From Candidatus Aminicenantota bacterium (GTDB taxonomy: Bacteria > Acidobacteriota > Aminicenantia > Aminicenantales > Saccharicenantaceae), in assembly GCA_017999365.1 (NCBI GenBank), contig JAGNLW010000001.1, positions 1,000,239 to 1,064,238 of the forward strand: DNA of 64,000 nucleotides, read 5' to 3'. Shown here piece after piece: positions 1-9,198 of this stretch. The first letter of the stretch is position 1. Every line of letters begins with the position of its first letter. The position numbers and the translations under genes are program-made. The notes beneath the pieces were generated by a model. That model searched no databases. It saw only the letters and a list, made by a program, of their open reading frames with translations, and was not told the origin of the DNA.

Positions 1-10
1 TGGTCGGCGC

Positions 11-46
11 GGAAGGAAGGAAGGAAGGAAGGAAGGAAGGAAGGAA
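11..46. repeat. GGAA tetranucleotide microsatellite, 9 copies
   Basis: Nine perfect tandem GGAA units lie in the otherwise unassigned first 160 bases. Tetranucleotide tracts in bacteria can vary in copy number by slipped-strand mispairing. No open frame runs through it that I can support, so any effect would be on spacing or expression of the flanking genes. Confidence 0.95.
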
Positions 47-160
47 GACACATCGGAAAAGAGAAGAAACAGGCGTTGCCTGAACAACTCGCCCATCATA
101 TGCCCTTAGGGCGGGAGATTATGCGAAAGGATTCATGAAGTCAATAGCCCCGGGACGCCT

Positions 161-189
161 TTGTTTTTTCTCCCCCGGCGTGATAAGAT
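161..189 (+). promoter_or_regulatory. sigma-70 promoter of the M20 hydrolase gene
   Basis: TTGTTT at 161-166, a 17-nt spacer and TAAGAT at 184-189. The start of transcription would fall near 196, which fits initiation at 223 rather than at the ATG at 199. Confidence 0.45.
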
Positions 190-222
190 TTCCCCCTCAT
201 GTCCGCATCCAGGAGCGACCGC

Positions 223-1461
223 ATGAATCTCCCCTCGAATTTCGATAAGCTGGCCCGCCGCATCGAGAGCTTCCGCGACGAGATGACCGACCTCCAGATG
301 AAGCTCTGCGCCATCCCGGCCATCGCCCCGTCGAGCGGCGGCGAGGGCGAAGCCAAGAAGGCCGCCTTCCTCGTCGATTGGCTCGGGGCCAACGGCTTCG
401 TCGACATCTCCCTCATCAAGGCCCCCGACCTCGACGCCCCCGACGGCTACCGGCCCAACGTCCTGGCCTACTACCGCGGCCTGACCTCGGCCCGGACCGT
501 CTGGATCATGACCCACACCGACGTCGTCCCGCCCGGCGAGATGTCGCTCTGGCGCGGCAACCCCTTCAAGGCCTGGGTCGAGAAGGGCCGCGTCTACGGC
601 CGCGGCGTCGAGGACAACCAGCAGGACATGGTCGCCTCGCTCTACGCCGTCAAGGCCCTCCAGGCCGAGGGCATCTGCCCGAACTGCGACATCGGCATCG
701 CCCTGGTCGCCGACGAGGAGACGGGCAGCCGCAAGGGCATCGACTACGTCCTCCAGAACCACAAGGTCTTCCGGCGCCAGGACCTCATCGTCGTCCCCGA
801 CGCCGGCAACGAGACCGGGACCATGATCGAGGTGGCCGAGAAGAGCCTGCTCTGGCTCAAGTTCAAGGTCCTCGGCAAGCAGGCCCACGGCTCGACCCCC
901 GAGCGGGGCGTCAACAGCTTCAAGGCCGGCAGCTTCTTCATCGCCGCCCTCAACGACCTCTACAAGATCTACCCCGGCAAGGACAAGCTCTTCGATCCGC
1001 CCATCTCGACCTTCGAGCCGACCAAGAAAGAGGCCAACGTCCCCAACGTCAACACCATCCCCGGCGAGGACGTCTTCTACACGGACTCGCGCATCCTGCC
1101 CGACATCAAGGTCCAGGACGTCGAGAAGACCATCCGGACGATGGCCTCGCAGATCGAGCGGAAGTTCAAGGTCAAGATCCACATCGAGGTCGTGCAGAAG
1201 GCCCCGGCCGCGCCGCCGACCTCGCCCCAGGCGCCCGTCGTCATGGCCCTGAAGAAGGCCGTCAAGGCCGTCTACCGGAAGGAAGCCCGGGCCATGGGCA
1301 TCGGCGGCGGAACCGTGGCCGCCGTCTTCCGCCGGGCCGGCTTCCCGGCCGCCTGTTGGTCCAAGCTCGACGAGACCGCCCACCAGCCCAACGAGTACTG
1401 CATCATCGACAACATGGTCGGGGACGCCAAGGTCTACGGCCACGTCTTCCTGCAGGACTGA
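223..1461 (+). CDS. M20 family metallo-hydrolase (ArgE/DapE/Acy1-type)
   Basis: Zinc-dependent amidohydrolase or exopeptidase of the M20 family, about 412 residues, cytoplasmic (no signal peptide). Metal-site motifs are visible: THTDVVPPG near residue 105, GRGVEDNQQD near 130, and DEETGSRKG near 165. The dimerisation region follows, with GKQAHGSTPERGVNS near 220. The GGGTVAAVFRRAGFP segment and the C-terminal ETAHQPNEY carry the last conserved ligands. The start at 223 is chosen because AGGAG at 211-215 sits 7 nt upstream; an ATG at 199 has no ribosome-binding site. The substrate cannot be told from sequence: an amino-acid deacylase or dipeptidase is the family expectation. The next gene is convergent. 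Confidence 0.9.
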   Translation: MNLPSNFDKLARRIESFRDEMTDLQMKLCAIPAIAPSSGGEGEAKKAAFLVDWLGANGFVDISLIKAPDLDAPDGYRPNVLAYYRGLTSARTVWIMTHTDVVPPGEMSLWRGNPFKAWVEKGRVYGRGVEDNQQDMVASLYAVKALQAEGICPNCDIGIALVADEETGSRKGIDYVLQNHKVFRRQDLIVVPDAGNETGTMIEVAEKSLLWLKFKVLGKQAHGSTPERGVNSFKAGSFFIAALNDLYKIYPGKDKLFDPPISTFEPTKKEANVPNVNTIPGEDVFYTDSRILPDIKVQDVEKTIRTMASQIERKFKVKIHIEVVQKAPAAPPTSPQAPVVMALKKAVKAVYRKEARAMGIGGGTVAAVFRRAGFPAACWSKLDETAHQPNEYCIIDNMVGDAKVYGHVFLQD

Positions 1462-1491
1462 GCCCCGGACGGGGCGCGAAGGCGCCGGCGC

Positions 1492-2487
1492 CTAGACCGG
1501 CCGGCGGACCGCGGCCAGCGGCGACGGCGGGTCGGGGTAGATCCGCTGCACCCTCTGGGCGATGCGCACCGTGTTGAGGTGGATGTCCACGGTGTCTTTG
1601 ACGTCGAGGGCGTAGCCCCCGGCCAGCGCCACGGCCACGGGGATGCCCAGCCGGCGGGCGTTCTCGACGACCAGCTTGTCCCGCTCCTTCAGTCCCGCCT
1701 TGGTCACGGCCAGGCCGCCGAGTTGGTCCTTCTCGAAGGGATCGGCCCCGGCCAGATAGATGACCAGGTGGGGCCGGAACTCCCGGTAGACCTTGGGGAT
1801 GTGGGCCCGCAGGCCGGCCAGGTACTTGGCGTCGCCGTCGCCGGCCCAGAGGGGGATGTCGAGCGTGCTCTTGGGCTTCTCGTTGGGGTAGATGTCCATC
1901 TGGTGGATGGACAGGGTGAAGATCTCCGGGAGGCCGGCCAGGGCCGCGGCCGTGCCGTTGCCCTGGTGGAGGTCGCAGTCGACGATCATGACCCGCTCGG
2001 CCAGCCCGTCGGCGACGACCTTGCGGGCGGCCACGGCCACGTCGTTGAGCAGGCAGAAGCCCTCGCCGTGGTCGGGGAAGGCGTGGTGGAAGCCGCCGCC
2101 GATGTGGACGGCCAGGCCGCACTCGAGGGCCTTGCGGGCGGCCAGGGTCGTCCCTCCGACCGAGAGCAGGGCCAGGCGGATGAGCTCGGGCGAGAAACGG
2201 ACCTCGAGGGCCTTGAGCTCGGCGGCGCTCAGGCTGCCGGCCTTGACGTGCCTGAGATAGCGGGCCGTGTGGACGAGAAGGATGTCCTCGTCGGGCGCCG
2301 GCCGGGGGCGCAGAAAGTTCTCCTTCTTGGCCCCCATGGCCAGCAGGTTCTCGTAGACGAGCCGGTACTTCTGGAGCGGGAAGACGTGCTTGCCGGTCTC
2401 GACCATCCAGTACTCGTTGCTGAAGACGAGCTGGAACGGGAAGCGCTTCCCGACGAGCACCTTGAAGAGGTCCAGAAGATCGCCCAT
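1492..2487 (-). CDS. Histone deacetylase/AcuC-AphA superfamily deacylase
   Basis: Zinc-dependent deacylase of the arginase/HDAC fold, 331 residues, cytoplasmic. Visible signatures are HIGGGFHHAFPDHGEGFCLLND (active-site His pair), VDCDLHQGNGTA with the Asp and His zinc ligands, LAGADPFEKDQLGG with the second Asp ligand, and the C-terminal ALAGGY glycine turn. In bacteria this family covers acetylpolyamine amidohydrolases, AcuC-like protein deacetylases and small-molecule deacylases; the true substrate is not evident. The ATG at 2487 follows a weak GAGG. Two palindromic repeats lie immediately upstream, before ppdK. It converges on the M20 gene with a 30-nt gap. Confidence 0.88.
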   Translation of the reverse strand: MGDLLDLFKVLVGKRFPFQLVFSNEYWMVETGKHVFPLQKYRLVYENLLAMGAKKENFLRPRPAPDEDILLVHTARYLRHVKAGSLSAAELKALEVRFSPELIRLALLSVGGTTLAARKALECGLAVHIGGGFHHAFPDHGEGFCLLNDVAVAARKVVADGLAERVMIVDCDLHQGNGTAAALAGLPEIFTLSIHQMDIYPNEKPKSTLDIPLWAGDGDAKYLAGLRAHIPKVYREFRPHLVIYLAGADPFEKDQLGGLAVTKAGLKERDKLVVENARRLGIPVAVALAGGYALDVKDTVDIHLNTVRIAQRVQRIYPDPPSPLAAVRRPV

Positions 2488-2544
2488 GAGGACCTCACGA
2501 TATCAAAAATCGGCACCCGAAGAAAGGCTCCGGCGGCAAGCATT

Positions 2545-2573
2545 GGGGACACGTACCCGGGGTACATGTCCCC
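2545..2573. repeat. 29-bp REP-like palindrome, copy 1
   Basis: Arms GGGGACACGTACC and GGTACATGTCCCC around CGG. It lies between the HDAC and ppdK genes and is preceded by GGCAAGCAT, a flank also found before copy 2. Confidence 0.9.
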
Positions 2574-2600
2574 CTGACCGCAGGCACCGGGGCAAGCATC

Positions 2601-2629
2601 TGGGACATGTACCCCGGGTACGTGTCCCC
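2601..2629. repeat. 29-bp REP-like palindrome, copy 2
   Basis: Arms TGGGACATGTACC and GGTACGTGTCCCC around CCG, with a single end mismatch. It shares the GGCAAGCAT flank with copy 1, so the pair looks like a short duplication. Confidence 0.88.
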
Positions 2630-2639
2630 ATAAACCGGG

Positions 2640-5423
2640 TCAGCGCTTGCGGGCCGGCTTTTTGGCGGCCTTTTTCGGGGCCTTATTGACGGGCTTCTTC
2701 GCCGCGGCCTTCGGGGCGTTGAGGATGGCCGCGCGGGCCGCCGCGAGGCGCGCGATGGGCACCCGGAAGGGCGAGCAACTGACGTAGTTCAGGCCGACGA
2801 GGTGGCAGAACTCGATCGAGGACGGGTCGCCGCCGTGCTCGCCGCAGATGCCGAGCTTGATCGCCGGCCGGGTCTTCCGGCCCCGCTCGACGGCCGTGCG
2901 CATGAGCTGGCCGACGCCGTCGCGGTCGATGACCTCGAAGGGGTCCTTGGCGTAGATCTCGCGCTCGACGTAGGGGACGAGGAAGCGGGCCGCGTCGTCG
3001 CGGCTGACCCCGAGCGTCATCTGGGTCAGGTCGTTCGTGCCGAAGCTGAAGAACTCGGCCACCGTCGCGATCTCGCCGGCGGTGATGGCGCCGCGCGGGA
3101 CCTCGATCATGGTCCCGACGAGGTAGTCGAACGTGATGCCCTGTTCCTTCATGACCGCCTCGGCCGTGGCCCGGACGAGCCGTTCCTGGTTCCGGAGCTC
3201 CTTGACGTTGCCGACGAGCGGGATCATGACCTCGGGCAGGACCGGGATCTTTTTCTTCTTCGTCGCCGCGGCGGCCTCGAAGATGGCCCGGGCCTGCATC
3301 TCGGTGATCTCGGGGTAGATGATGCCCAGGCGGCAGCCGCGGAAGCCCAGCATGGGGTTGAACTCGTGGAGGGAGGCGACCCGCTCGCGGACCTTCTCAT
3401 AGGGGATGCCCATCTGGCCGGCGACCTCGCGCTGGCCCTTCTCGTCGTGGGGCAGGAACTCGTGGAGCGGCGGGTCGATCGTCCGGATGGTCACCGGCCG
3501 GCCGGCCATGACCTCGAAGATGCCGGCGAAGTCCCGCCGCTGGAGGGGCAGGAGCTTGGCCAAGGCCGCGCGGCGCTGCTCGAGGGTGTCGGCCAGGATC
3601 ATCTCGCGCATGGGGCCGATCTTGCCCTCGCCGAAGAACATGTGCTCGGTCCGGCAGAGGCCGATGCCCTCGGCCCCGAAGGCCACGGCGTTGGCCGACT
3701 GGTCGGGCTGGTCGGCGTTGGTCCGGATCTTGAGGGTCCGGTGCTTGTCGGCCCAGGCCATGACCTTGGCGAAGGTCCGGTAGACGGGGGCCTTGGCCGG
3801 GTCGAGGGTCTTCTCGATGAGGACCTGGAGGACCTCGGAGGGCTTGGTCTGGAGGCGGCCTTCGATGACCTCGCCGGTCGTGCCGTCGATGGAGATCCAG
3901 TCGCCTTCCTTGACCGTCTTGCCCCTGACCGTCATCGTGTGGGCCGAGTAGTCGATGACGAGCTCGCCGCAGCCGGCGACGCAGACCCGGCCCATCTGGC
4001 GGGCGACCAGCGCCGCGTGCGAGGTCATGCCGCCGCGGGCGGTCAGGATGCCCTCGGCCGCGTTCATGCCCTTGATGTCCTCGGGCGAGGTCTCGATGCG
4101 GACCAGGACGACCTTCTCGCCCTTCTTGGCCCAGGCCTCGGCGTCGACGGAGTTGAAGACGACGCGGCCGGCGGCCGCGCCGGGCCCGGCGTTGAGGCCC
4201 TTGGCCAGGAGCCGGCCGGACTTGACCGCGGCCTGCTTCTCGGCCGGGTCGAAGATGGGCCGCAGGAGCTGGTTGAGCTGGTCGGGCTCGATGCGCGACA
4301 GGGCCTCGCGCTCGCCGATGAGCTTCTCGTCGACCATGTCGACGGCGATGCGGATGGCGGCGAAGGCCGTCCGCTTGCCCACCCGGCACTGGAGCATGTA
4401 GAGCCGGCCCTGCTGGATGGTGAACTCGACGTCCATCATGTCCGTGTAGTGTTTCTCGAGGGTGTGGCGGATCTTCTCGAGCTCGGCGTAGGCCTTGGCG
4501 TCGTCCTTCTTGAGCTGGACGATGGGCTTGGGCGTCCGGGTGCCGGCGACGACGTCCTCGCCCTGGGCGTTCATGAGGTACTCGCCGTAGAAGACGTTCT
4601 CGCCGGTGGCCGCGTCGCGGGTGAAGGCCACGCCCGTGCCGGAGTCCTCGCCCATGTTGCCGAAGACCATGAGCTGGACGTTGACGGCCGTGCCCCAGGC
4701 CTCGGGGATGTCGTACATCTTGCGGTAGGCGATGGCCCGGTCGTTCATCCAGGAGCCGAATACGGCGCCGATGGCCCCCCAGAGCTGCTGGCGGGCGTCG
4801 TCGGGGAAGTCCCGGCCGGTCTTGTCCTTGATGGCCGCCTTGAAGCGGGACACCAGGTCCTTGAGGTCGGCCGCGGTCAGGTCGGTGTCGCTGACGGCGC
4901 CGCGCTCGTGCTTCTTCCTCTCGATGATGGCCTCGAAGGGGTCGATGTCGTCCTTGTGGACGGGCTTGAGGCCCAGGACGACGTCGCCGTACATCTGGAC
5001 GAAGCGGCGGTAGGAGTCGTAGACGAAGCGCTCGTTTCCGGTCTTGGCGACCAGGGCCGCGGCCGTCTTCTCGTTCAGGCCGAGGTTGAGGATGGTGTCC
5101 ATCATGCCGGGCATGGAGGCCCGGGCGCCCGAGCGCACGGACACCAGGAGGGGGTTCTTGGCGTCGCCGAAGGCCTGGCCGACGGCCTTTTCGAGCTTCT
5201 TGAGGTTCTTCTCGACCTCGAGGCGGACGGCCTCGGGGATGCGCTGCTTGTTCTTGTAGAACAGGGCGCAGACCTCGGTCGAAACGGTGAACCCGGGGGG
5301 CACGGGCAGGCCGATCCCGGCCATCTCGGCCAGGTTGGCGCCCTTGCCGCCCAGGACGTCCTTCATCTTCATATTGCCTTCGGCGGCGCCGGCCCCGAAG
5401 AAATACACGTACTTCTTGGCCAT
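2640..5423 (-). CDS. ppdK: Pyruvate, phosphate dikinase
   Basis: Interconverts pyruvate + ATP + Pi and phosphoenolpyruvate + AMP + PPi, serving gluconeogenesis or PPi-linked glycolysis; cytoplasmic. About 927 residues. Domain order: N-terminal nucleotide-binding domain ([25 protein letters not shown]), swivelling phosphohistidine domain ([15 protein letters not shown], His469), and the PEP/pyruvate barrel ending [10 protein letters not shown] and [10 protein letters not shown] (Cys883). The start at 5423 is preferred: AGGAG at 5433-5437 is 9 nt upstream, whereas the ATG at 5432 abuts it. The last ~25 residues are an unusual Lys/Ala/Pro-rich tail ([20 protein letters not shown]) not expected in this enzyme. 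A clear promoter lies upstream. Confidence 0.97.
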   Translation of the reverse strand: MAKKYVYFFGAGAAEGNMKMKDVLGGKGANLAEMAGIGLPVPPGFTVSTEVCALFYKNKQRIPEAVRLEVEKNLKKLEKAVGQAFGDAKNPLLVSVRSGARASMPGMMDTILNLGLNEKTAAALVAKTGNERFVYDSYRRFVQMYGDVVLGLKPVHKDDIDPFEAIIERKKHERGAVSDTDLTAADLKDLVSRFKAAIKDKTGRDFPDDARQQLWGAIGAVFGSWMNDRAIAYRKMYDIPEAWGTAVNVQLMVFGNMGEDSGTGVAFTRDAATGENVFYGEYLMNAQGEDVVAGTRTPKPIVQLKKDDAKAYAELEKIRHTLEKHYTDMMDVEFTIQQGRLYMLQCRVGKRTAFAAIRIAVDMVDEKLIGEREALSRIEPDQLNQLLRPIFDPAEKQAAVKSGRLLAKGLNAGPGAAAGRVVFNSVDAEAWAKKGEKVVLVRIETSPEDIKGMNAAEGILTARGGMTSHAALVARQMGRVCVAGCGELVIDYSAHTMTVRGKTVKEGDWISIDGTTGEVIEGRLQTKPSEVLQVLIEKTLDPAKAPVYRTFAKVMAWADKHRTLKIRTNADQPDQSANAVAFGAEGIGLCRTEHMFFGEGKIGPMREMILADTLEQRRAALAKLLPLQRRDFAGIFEVMAGRPVTIRTIDPPLHEFLPHDEKGQREVAGQMGIPYEKVRERVASLHEFNPMLGFRGCRLGIIYPEITEMQARAIFEAAAATKKKKIPVLPEVMIPLVGNVKELRNQERLVRATAEAVMKEQGITFDYLVGTMIEVPRGAITAGEIATVAEFFSFGTNDLTQMTLGVSRDDAARFLVPYVEREIYAKDPFEVIDRDGVGQLMRTAVERGRKTRPAIKLGICGEHGGDPSSIEFCHLVGLNYVSCSPFRVPIARLAAARAAILNAPKAAAKKPVNKAPKKAAKKPARKR

Positions 5424-5458
5424 CTCTGTCATCTCCTGATATAGAAAATATTTATGAA

Positions 5459-5487
5459 AATATACACGGATTCCCCCCGAAATTCAA
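5459..5487 (-). promoter_or_regulatory. sigma-70 promoter of ppdK
   Basis: On the minus strand TTGAAT (5482-5487), a 17-nt spacer and TATATT (5459-5464). The spacer contains GGGGGAATCCG, which is also found in the rpsU promoter spacer. Confidence 0.75.
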
Positions 5488-5502
5488 TTCGGTAATCCGG
5501 GC

Positions 5503-5531
5503 CGGGATACGTACCCGGGGTACATGTCCCG
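5503..5531. repeat. 29-bp REP-like palindrome, copy 3 (degenerate)
   Basis: Arms CGGGATACGTACC and GGTACATGTCCCG around CGG. It lies between the ppdK promoter and the DoxX-like gene, with copy 4 close by. Confidence 0.8.
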
Positions 5532-5541
5532 GCTCGTGTTC

Positions 5542-5570
5542 GGGGACATGTACCTCCGGTACGTGTCCCC
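5542..5570. repeat. 29-bp REP-like palindrome, copy 4, plus a half copy
   Basis: Arms GGGGACATGTACC and GGTACGTGTCCCC around TCC. A half copy (GGGGACATGTCCCC, 5581-5594) follows and lies inside the 3' end of the DoxX-like gene, whose stop codon touches copy 4. Confidence 0.9.
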
Positions 5571-6001
5571 TATCTTGTCGGGGGACATGTCCCCGTCCGC
5601 TCCTTGACAAGGAGCGTGAGGCCCAGAGCCAGCATCCCCAGGTCCTCGAGGATGACCCCCCAGCCGGACTTGCGGTTGAGCGAGCCGAAGCAGCCGCAGT
5701 CGACGTCGAGGCCGCGGAGCATGGTCACGGCCGTCAGGACGATGAAGAAGACGAGCAGGCCTGAGATGGCGAGCGCGGCGCCGCGCTTCCAGACGCCCAG
5801 CACCAGGAACGTCCCGGCCAGGATCTCGAGCCAGGGCAGGACGATCGCCGCGAGGAACGAGAGAGACTGGCCCACCAGGCGGTAGTTGCGGATGTCCTGG
5901 GCGAAATCGAGGGGCGCGGCAACCTTGACGGCGCCGGCGTAGATGAACAGCCCGCCGAGGACGAGGCGGAAGACCAGGAGGACGGCCTTATTCCTGAGCA
6001 C
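5570..6001 (-). CDS. DoxX/MauE-like membrane protein
   Basis: Small four-helix inner-membrane protein of about 143 residues (DoxX/MauE superfamily), starting VLRNKAVLLVFRLVLGG. The Cys pair in DVDCGCFGSLNRK after the third helix is typical of the MauE/redox-associated subgroup, which often supports thiol or sulfur chemistry in the envelope. The GTG start at 6001 has GGGGAG upstream and overlaps the end of the rhodanese gene by 14 nt, so the two are translationally coupled. Its final residues (TGTCPPTR) are encoded by a half REP element, suggesting that the original C-terminus was replaced by the repeat. The partner is probably the rhodanese; the exact role is unknown. Confidence 0.82.
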   Translation of the reverse strand: MLRNKAVLLVFRLVLGGLFIYAGAVKVAAPLDFAQDIRNYRLVGQSLSFLAAIVLPWLEILAGTFLVLGVWKRGAALAISGLLVFFIVLTAVTMLRGLDVDCGCFGSLNRKSGWGVILEDLGMLALGLTLLVKERTGTCPPTR

Positions 6002-6506
6002 CGCTCTCCCCTTGCGGCCCGCGCCCCTCGCCCTGCTCCTCGGGCAGGCCGGCCGCCCGCCACTCGTCCCAGCCGCCGGAAAAGACGCGGATGTCGCGGA
6101 AGCCCTCGTCGTGCAGGCGCCGGGCCAGGGCCAGGCTCGACTGGCAGTCGCCGCCCTCGCAGTAGACGACCAGGACCGCCTCGCGCGCCAGGGCCAGCAC
6201 CCCGGCCGGGACCTCAAAGCCGTCCCGGGCGGAGGGGATGTTCCGGGCCCCGGGCGCGTGGCCCAGCGCGAAGGCCTCGACCGGACGGGCGTCGAGGAGG
6301 ACGGTTTGGCCGCCGGCCCAGAGGTCCTCGGCCTCCTGAAGCGTGATCAGCCGAACCCCGGGGTAGCGCGCGGCCTCGAAGAAGGTCTCCCGGAACTCGC
6401 CGCGGACGAAGCGCTTGACGAGCGGGAAGTTGACGGCGGCGCCGACGACGGCGCCCAAGGCCACGAGGGCCGCGGCCTGGACGACGAGCCGCCGGACCTC
6501 TTTCAT
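5988..6506 (-). CDS. Membrane-anchored rhodanese-like protein
   Basis: 172 residues. An N-terminal signal/anchor helix (VVQAAALVALGAVVGAAVNF) is followed by one rhodanese domain with LLDARPVEAFALGHAPGARNIPS and an active-site loop YCEGGDCQSSLALARRL, whose second Cys is in the catalytic position. It would transfer or sense sulfane sulfur at the outer face of the inner membrane. It lies 17 nt downstream of the aminotransferase gene and overlaps the DoxX-like gene, so the three form an operon. The rhodanese + DoxX pairing suggests envelope sulfur/thiol handling (inference). Confidence 0.88.
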   Translation of the reverse strand: MKEVRRLVVQAAALVALGAVVGAAVNFPLVKRFVRGEFRETFFEAARYPGVRLITLQEAEDLWAGGQTVLLDARPVEAFALGHAPGARNIPSARDGFEVPAGVLALAREAVLVVYCEGGDCQSSLALARRLHDEGFRDIRVFSGGWDEWRAAGLPEEQGEGRGPQGESGAQE

Positions 6507-6523
6507 ACTCGCGCCCCCCGCCC

Positions 6524-7720
6524 TCAGCCGTGGGTGGCCCGGTACTTCTCGAGGGCGGCCTTGAAGATGCGGACGGCCTCGCGCAGGTCGTCCACGTTGA
6601 CGACGTAGGCGATGCGGGCCTCGTCCGTGCCCAGGCTGGGCGTCGAGTAGAAGCCGGGGGCCGGGGCGATCATGACCGTCTTGCCGTCGAGCGAGAAGTC
6701 CTGGAGCAGCCAGACCGCGAAGTGCTCGACGTCCTTGACCGGCAGCCGGACGATGACGTAGAAGGCGCCCTGGGGCTTGCGGATGACCAGACCGGGGATG
6801 TCCTTGAGGCCCTCATAAAGAACGTTGCGGCGCCGGTCGTACTCGGCCCGCACCCCGGCGAAGTAGGACATGGGCATGTTGTAGGCGGCCAGGGCGGCCA
6901 TCTGCTCGACCGAGGGCGGGCAGAGGCGGGCCTGGGCGAACTTGAGGGCGGACGCGTAGACGTCCTTGTTGCGGGTGATGATCATGCCGATGCGGGCCCC
7001 GCAGCAGCTGAAGCGCTTGGAGATGCTGTCGACGACGACGACGCGGTCCTTGATGTCCTCGAATTCGAGGATGCTCTTGTGCTTGAGGCCGTCGTAGATG
7101 AACTCTTTATAGACCTCGTCGCCGACGAGGAACAGGTCGTGCTTCTTGACCAGGGCCACGACCCGCTCGAGCTCCTCGGGCGTGTAGACCGTGCCCGTGG
7201 GGTTGTTGGGCGAGCAGAGCAGGATGGCCTTGGTCCGGGGGGTGATGCAGGCCTCGATAGCCGCGGCCGGGGGCAGGCGGAAGCCGTCCTCGACCGACAG
7301 GGGCAGGGGCACGATCTTCAGGCCGGCGAAGGCGGCGTAGCCGTTGTAGTTCGTGTAGTAAGGCTCGGGGATGACGATCTCGTCGCCGACGTCGCCGATG
7401 ACCGAGAAGGTGAAGTGGATGGCCTCGGAGCCGCCGGTCGTGATGAGGACCTCGTCCGGGCCGAGAGGGATGCCGTAGTCCGCGAAGTAGCGGGTCACGG
7501 CCTCCCGGAGCTCGAGGAAGCCCTGGGCGGGGCCGTAGGCCAGGACGGGCTGGCTCCAGTTGTGGAAGGTGTCCATCACCGGCCCCGGGGCCGGGATGTC
7601 GGGGTCGCCGATGTTGAGATGGAAGACCTTGACGCCGCGGGCCTTGGCCGCGTCGGCGTAGGGCTTGAGCTTGCGGATGGGCGAGGCCTGGATGTCGCGC
7701 CCGCGCTTCGAAACGTTCAT
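6524..7720 (-). CDS. Class I/II PLP-dependent aminotransferase (aspartate aminotransferase family)
   Basis: 398 residues, cytoplasmic. Fold-type I aminotransferase with NIGDPDIPAPGPV near the N-terminus, the CSPNNPTGTVY motif near residue 165, DEVYKEFIYDG near 205, and the PLP-binding lysine in SISKRFSCCGARIG near 235. The C-terminal Arg region (GTDEARIAYV) binds the substrate carboxylate. The family covers Asp, Ala and aromatic transaminases; the substrate is not resolved here. GGAGG lies upstream of the ATG at 7720, and a sigma-70-type promoter lies at 7762-7791. First gene of the operon with the rhodanese and DoxX-like genes. Confidence 0.92.
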   Translation of the reverse strand: MNVSKRGRDIQASPIRKLKPYADAAKARGVKVFHLNIGDPDIPAPGPVMDTFHNWSQPVLAYGPAQGFLELREAVTRYFADYGIPLGPDEVLITTGGSEAIHFTFSVIGDVGDEIVIPEPYYTNYNGYAAFAGLKIVPLPLSVEDGFRLPPAAAIEACITPRTKAILLCSPNNPTGTVYTPEELERVVALVKKHDLFLVGDEVYKEFIYDGLKHKSILEFEDIKDRVVVVDSISKRFSCCGARIGMIITRNKDVYASALKFAQARLCPPSVEQMAALAAYNMPMSYFAGVRAEYDRRRNVLYEGLKDIPGLVIRKPQGAFYVIVRLPVKDVEHFAVWLLQDFSLDGKTVMIAPAPGFYSTPSLGTDEARIAYVVNVDDLREAVRIFKAALEKYRATHG

Positions 7721-7761
7721 GGATGAGTCCTCCCTGGTGACGGGATGAATGCCTAGGGCCC

Positions 7762-7791
7762 ATTATAAGGAAGACGGCCCGGGCGGCGCAA
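7762..7791 (-). promoter_or_regulatory. Promoter of the aminotransferase operon
   Basis: TTGCGC (7786-7791), an 18-nt spacer and a perfect TATAAT (7762-7767) on the minus strand. Confidence 0.6.
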
Positions 7792-7806
7792 CCGTCTCGT
7801 CGGCCC

Positions 7807-9189
7807 TCAGATGGCGATACCGAAGATGAGCTTGTAGTTGGTGAAACGGAACTTCAGGTGGTCGAAGGGGTCCCAGACCTCGGAAAGGCCGCCGCGCTCG
7901 AGGACGTCGGGCCGGTTGCCGATCTCCCGCCGGCCGAGCGAGAGGCCCAGGCCGAAGGTCAGGGCCGTTCTCTTGATGAAGAACTCGGCCCCGGTGACGA
8001 CGTGGTGGATGTCCCAATCGGTCAGGGAGATGTTCGTGGCCGTCTCGGGGCCGCGGGCCGAGAAATCCGTCGTGTAGCTGGCGTAGCCCTTGAACCGGGA
8101 CGAGTAGAACCACTCCAGGCCGAGGCCGGCGTTGAAGACGGGCGAGAGCTCCTGGGTGACGTCCGTCGACAGGATCTCGCCGGTGCTCTGGGCGGCGAAA
8201 GGCATGGTGTCGACGACCGCGTAGGCCGGGACGCGGGCGAACCACTCGGCGCTGCCGTAGACGCGGACCTTGTCGATCTTGACCGTCAGCCCCGCCGCGA
8301 GCGAGACCGGCGTCCGGTAGGTCGTCCGCCTGTGGTCCTGGTAGTCGGCGGCGAGATAGTCGTCCGGGGCCCCGTCGCCGTCCATGTCGAGCCCGGCGAT
8401 CGTCGAGTTGGCTCCGGATGAGCCCGTCCCCGTCAGGGCCACGCTGGGTGTCGTCAGGGTCAGGCCGACGGTGATGTCGTCGTAATCGCAGGCCAGGCCG
8501 AACTTCCACAGGACCCTGATGTGGCTGTAGCGGTACTGGCGCGAACCCAGGGCCAGGGCGGCCCGGCCGGACCCGTCCAGCGCTTCGACCAGCTCCTGGA
8601 CGCTGGCCCGGTGGGAGCGGGCCGCGACGTACTGGGTCAGGCCGACGCCGGTGTTGCGGCCGATCTTGTACGACCAGGTCAATCCGAACCAGCTCTCGGC
8701 GATCTTCTCGTCGAGCTTGAACTGGGTGACGTAGTCCTCCGCCCCGGGCCGCTCGGGCAGGACATCGCGGATGCCGGCCGAGGATACGGAGACGCCCAGC
8801 TTGACGCTCTGGCGCAGGAGGAACGAATAGCCGAACCAGTGCTTGTCGAGGCCCCGGACGCGGATGGTCCCGGCCAGGAGCGAGGGGGCCGGGCCGAGGT
8901 TGGTCGAGTTCTGGGGAACGGCCTTGTGATCGTTCCCCGCCAGGGTCAGCCGGGGATACTGGAAGACCTGGGCGGCCATCAACGTGGCCGGCTTCTCGAG
9001 GAGGCTCAGGCCGCCGGGATTGTAATAGGTCCCCGAGAGGTCGAGGACGCTGCCGATGACCGCCCCGCCGAGCAGGGTGGCCCGCGTCCCGTAGTGGTTG
9101 GTCCAGTAGTGGGAGTCCTGGGAGCGGGCCAGGGGGGCCCAGGCCAGCAGGGAAACCACGGCCCAACAGGCGGCTCGGGGGATTCGCAT
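7807..9189 (-). CDS. Outer-membrane beta-barrel protein, OmpP1/FadL-like
   Basis: About 460 residues with a signal peptide (MRIPRAACWAVVSLLAWAPLARSQ). The mature start has the FadL-family layout: GTRATLLGGAVIGSVLDLSGTYYNPGGLSLL, an Asn-Pro-Gly plug-like segment, followed by alternating beta strands to the C-terminal strand (FRFTNYKLIFGIAI). The family moves hydrophobic molecules across the outer membrane. The ATG at 9189 is used because the promoter's -10 element ends 9 nt before it, leaving a 2-4-nt leader; the longer frame to 9228 would start upstream of transcription. The paralogue class is uncertain and the substrate unknown. Confidence 0.8.
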   Translation of the reverse strand: MRIPRAACWAVVSLLAWAPLARSQDSHYWTNHYGTRATLLGGAVIGSVLDLSGTYYNPGGLSLLEKPATLMAAQVFQYPRLTLAGNDHKAVPQNSTNLGPAPSLLAGTIRVRGLDKHWFGYSFLLRQSVKLGVSVSSAGIRDVLPERPGAEDYVTQFKLDEKIAESWFGLTWSYKIGRNTGVGLTQYVAARSHRASVQELVEALDGSGRAALALGSRQYRYSHIRVLWKFGLACDYDDITVGLTLTTPSVALTGTGSSGANSTIAGLDMDGDGAPDDYLAADYQDHRRTTYRTPVSLAAGLTVKIDKVRVYGSAEWFARVPAYAVVDTMPFAAQSTGEILSTDVTQELSPVFNAGLGLEWFYSSRFKGYASYTTDFSARGPETATNISLTDWDIHHVVTGAEFFIKRTALTFGLGLSLGRREIGNRPDVLERGGLSEVWDPFDHLKFRFTNYKLIFGIAI

Positions 9190-9198
9190 CGCCCGATA

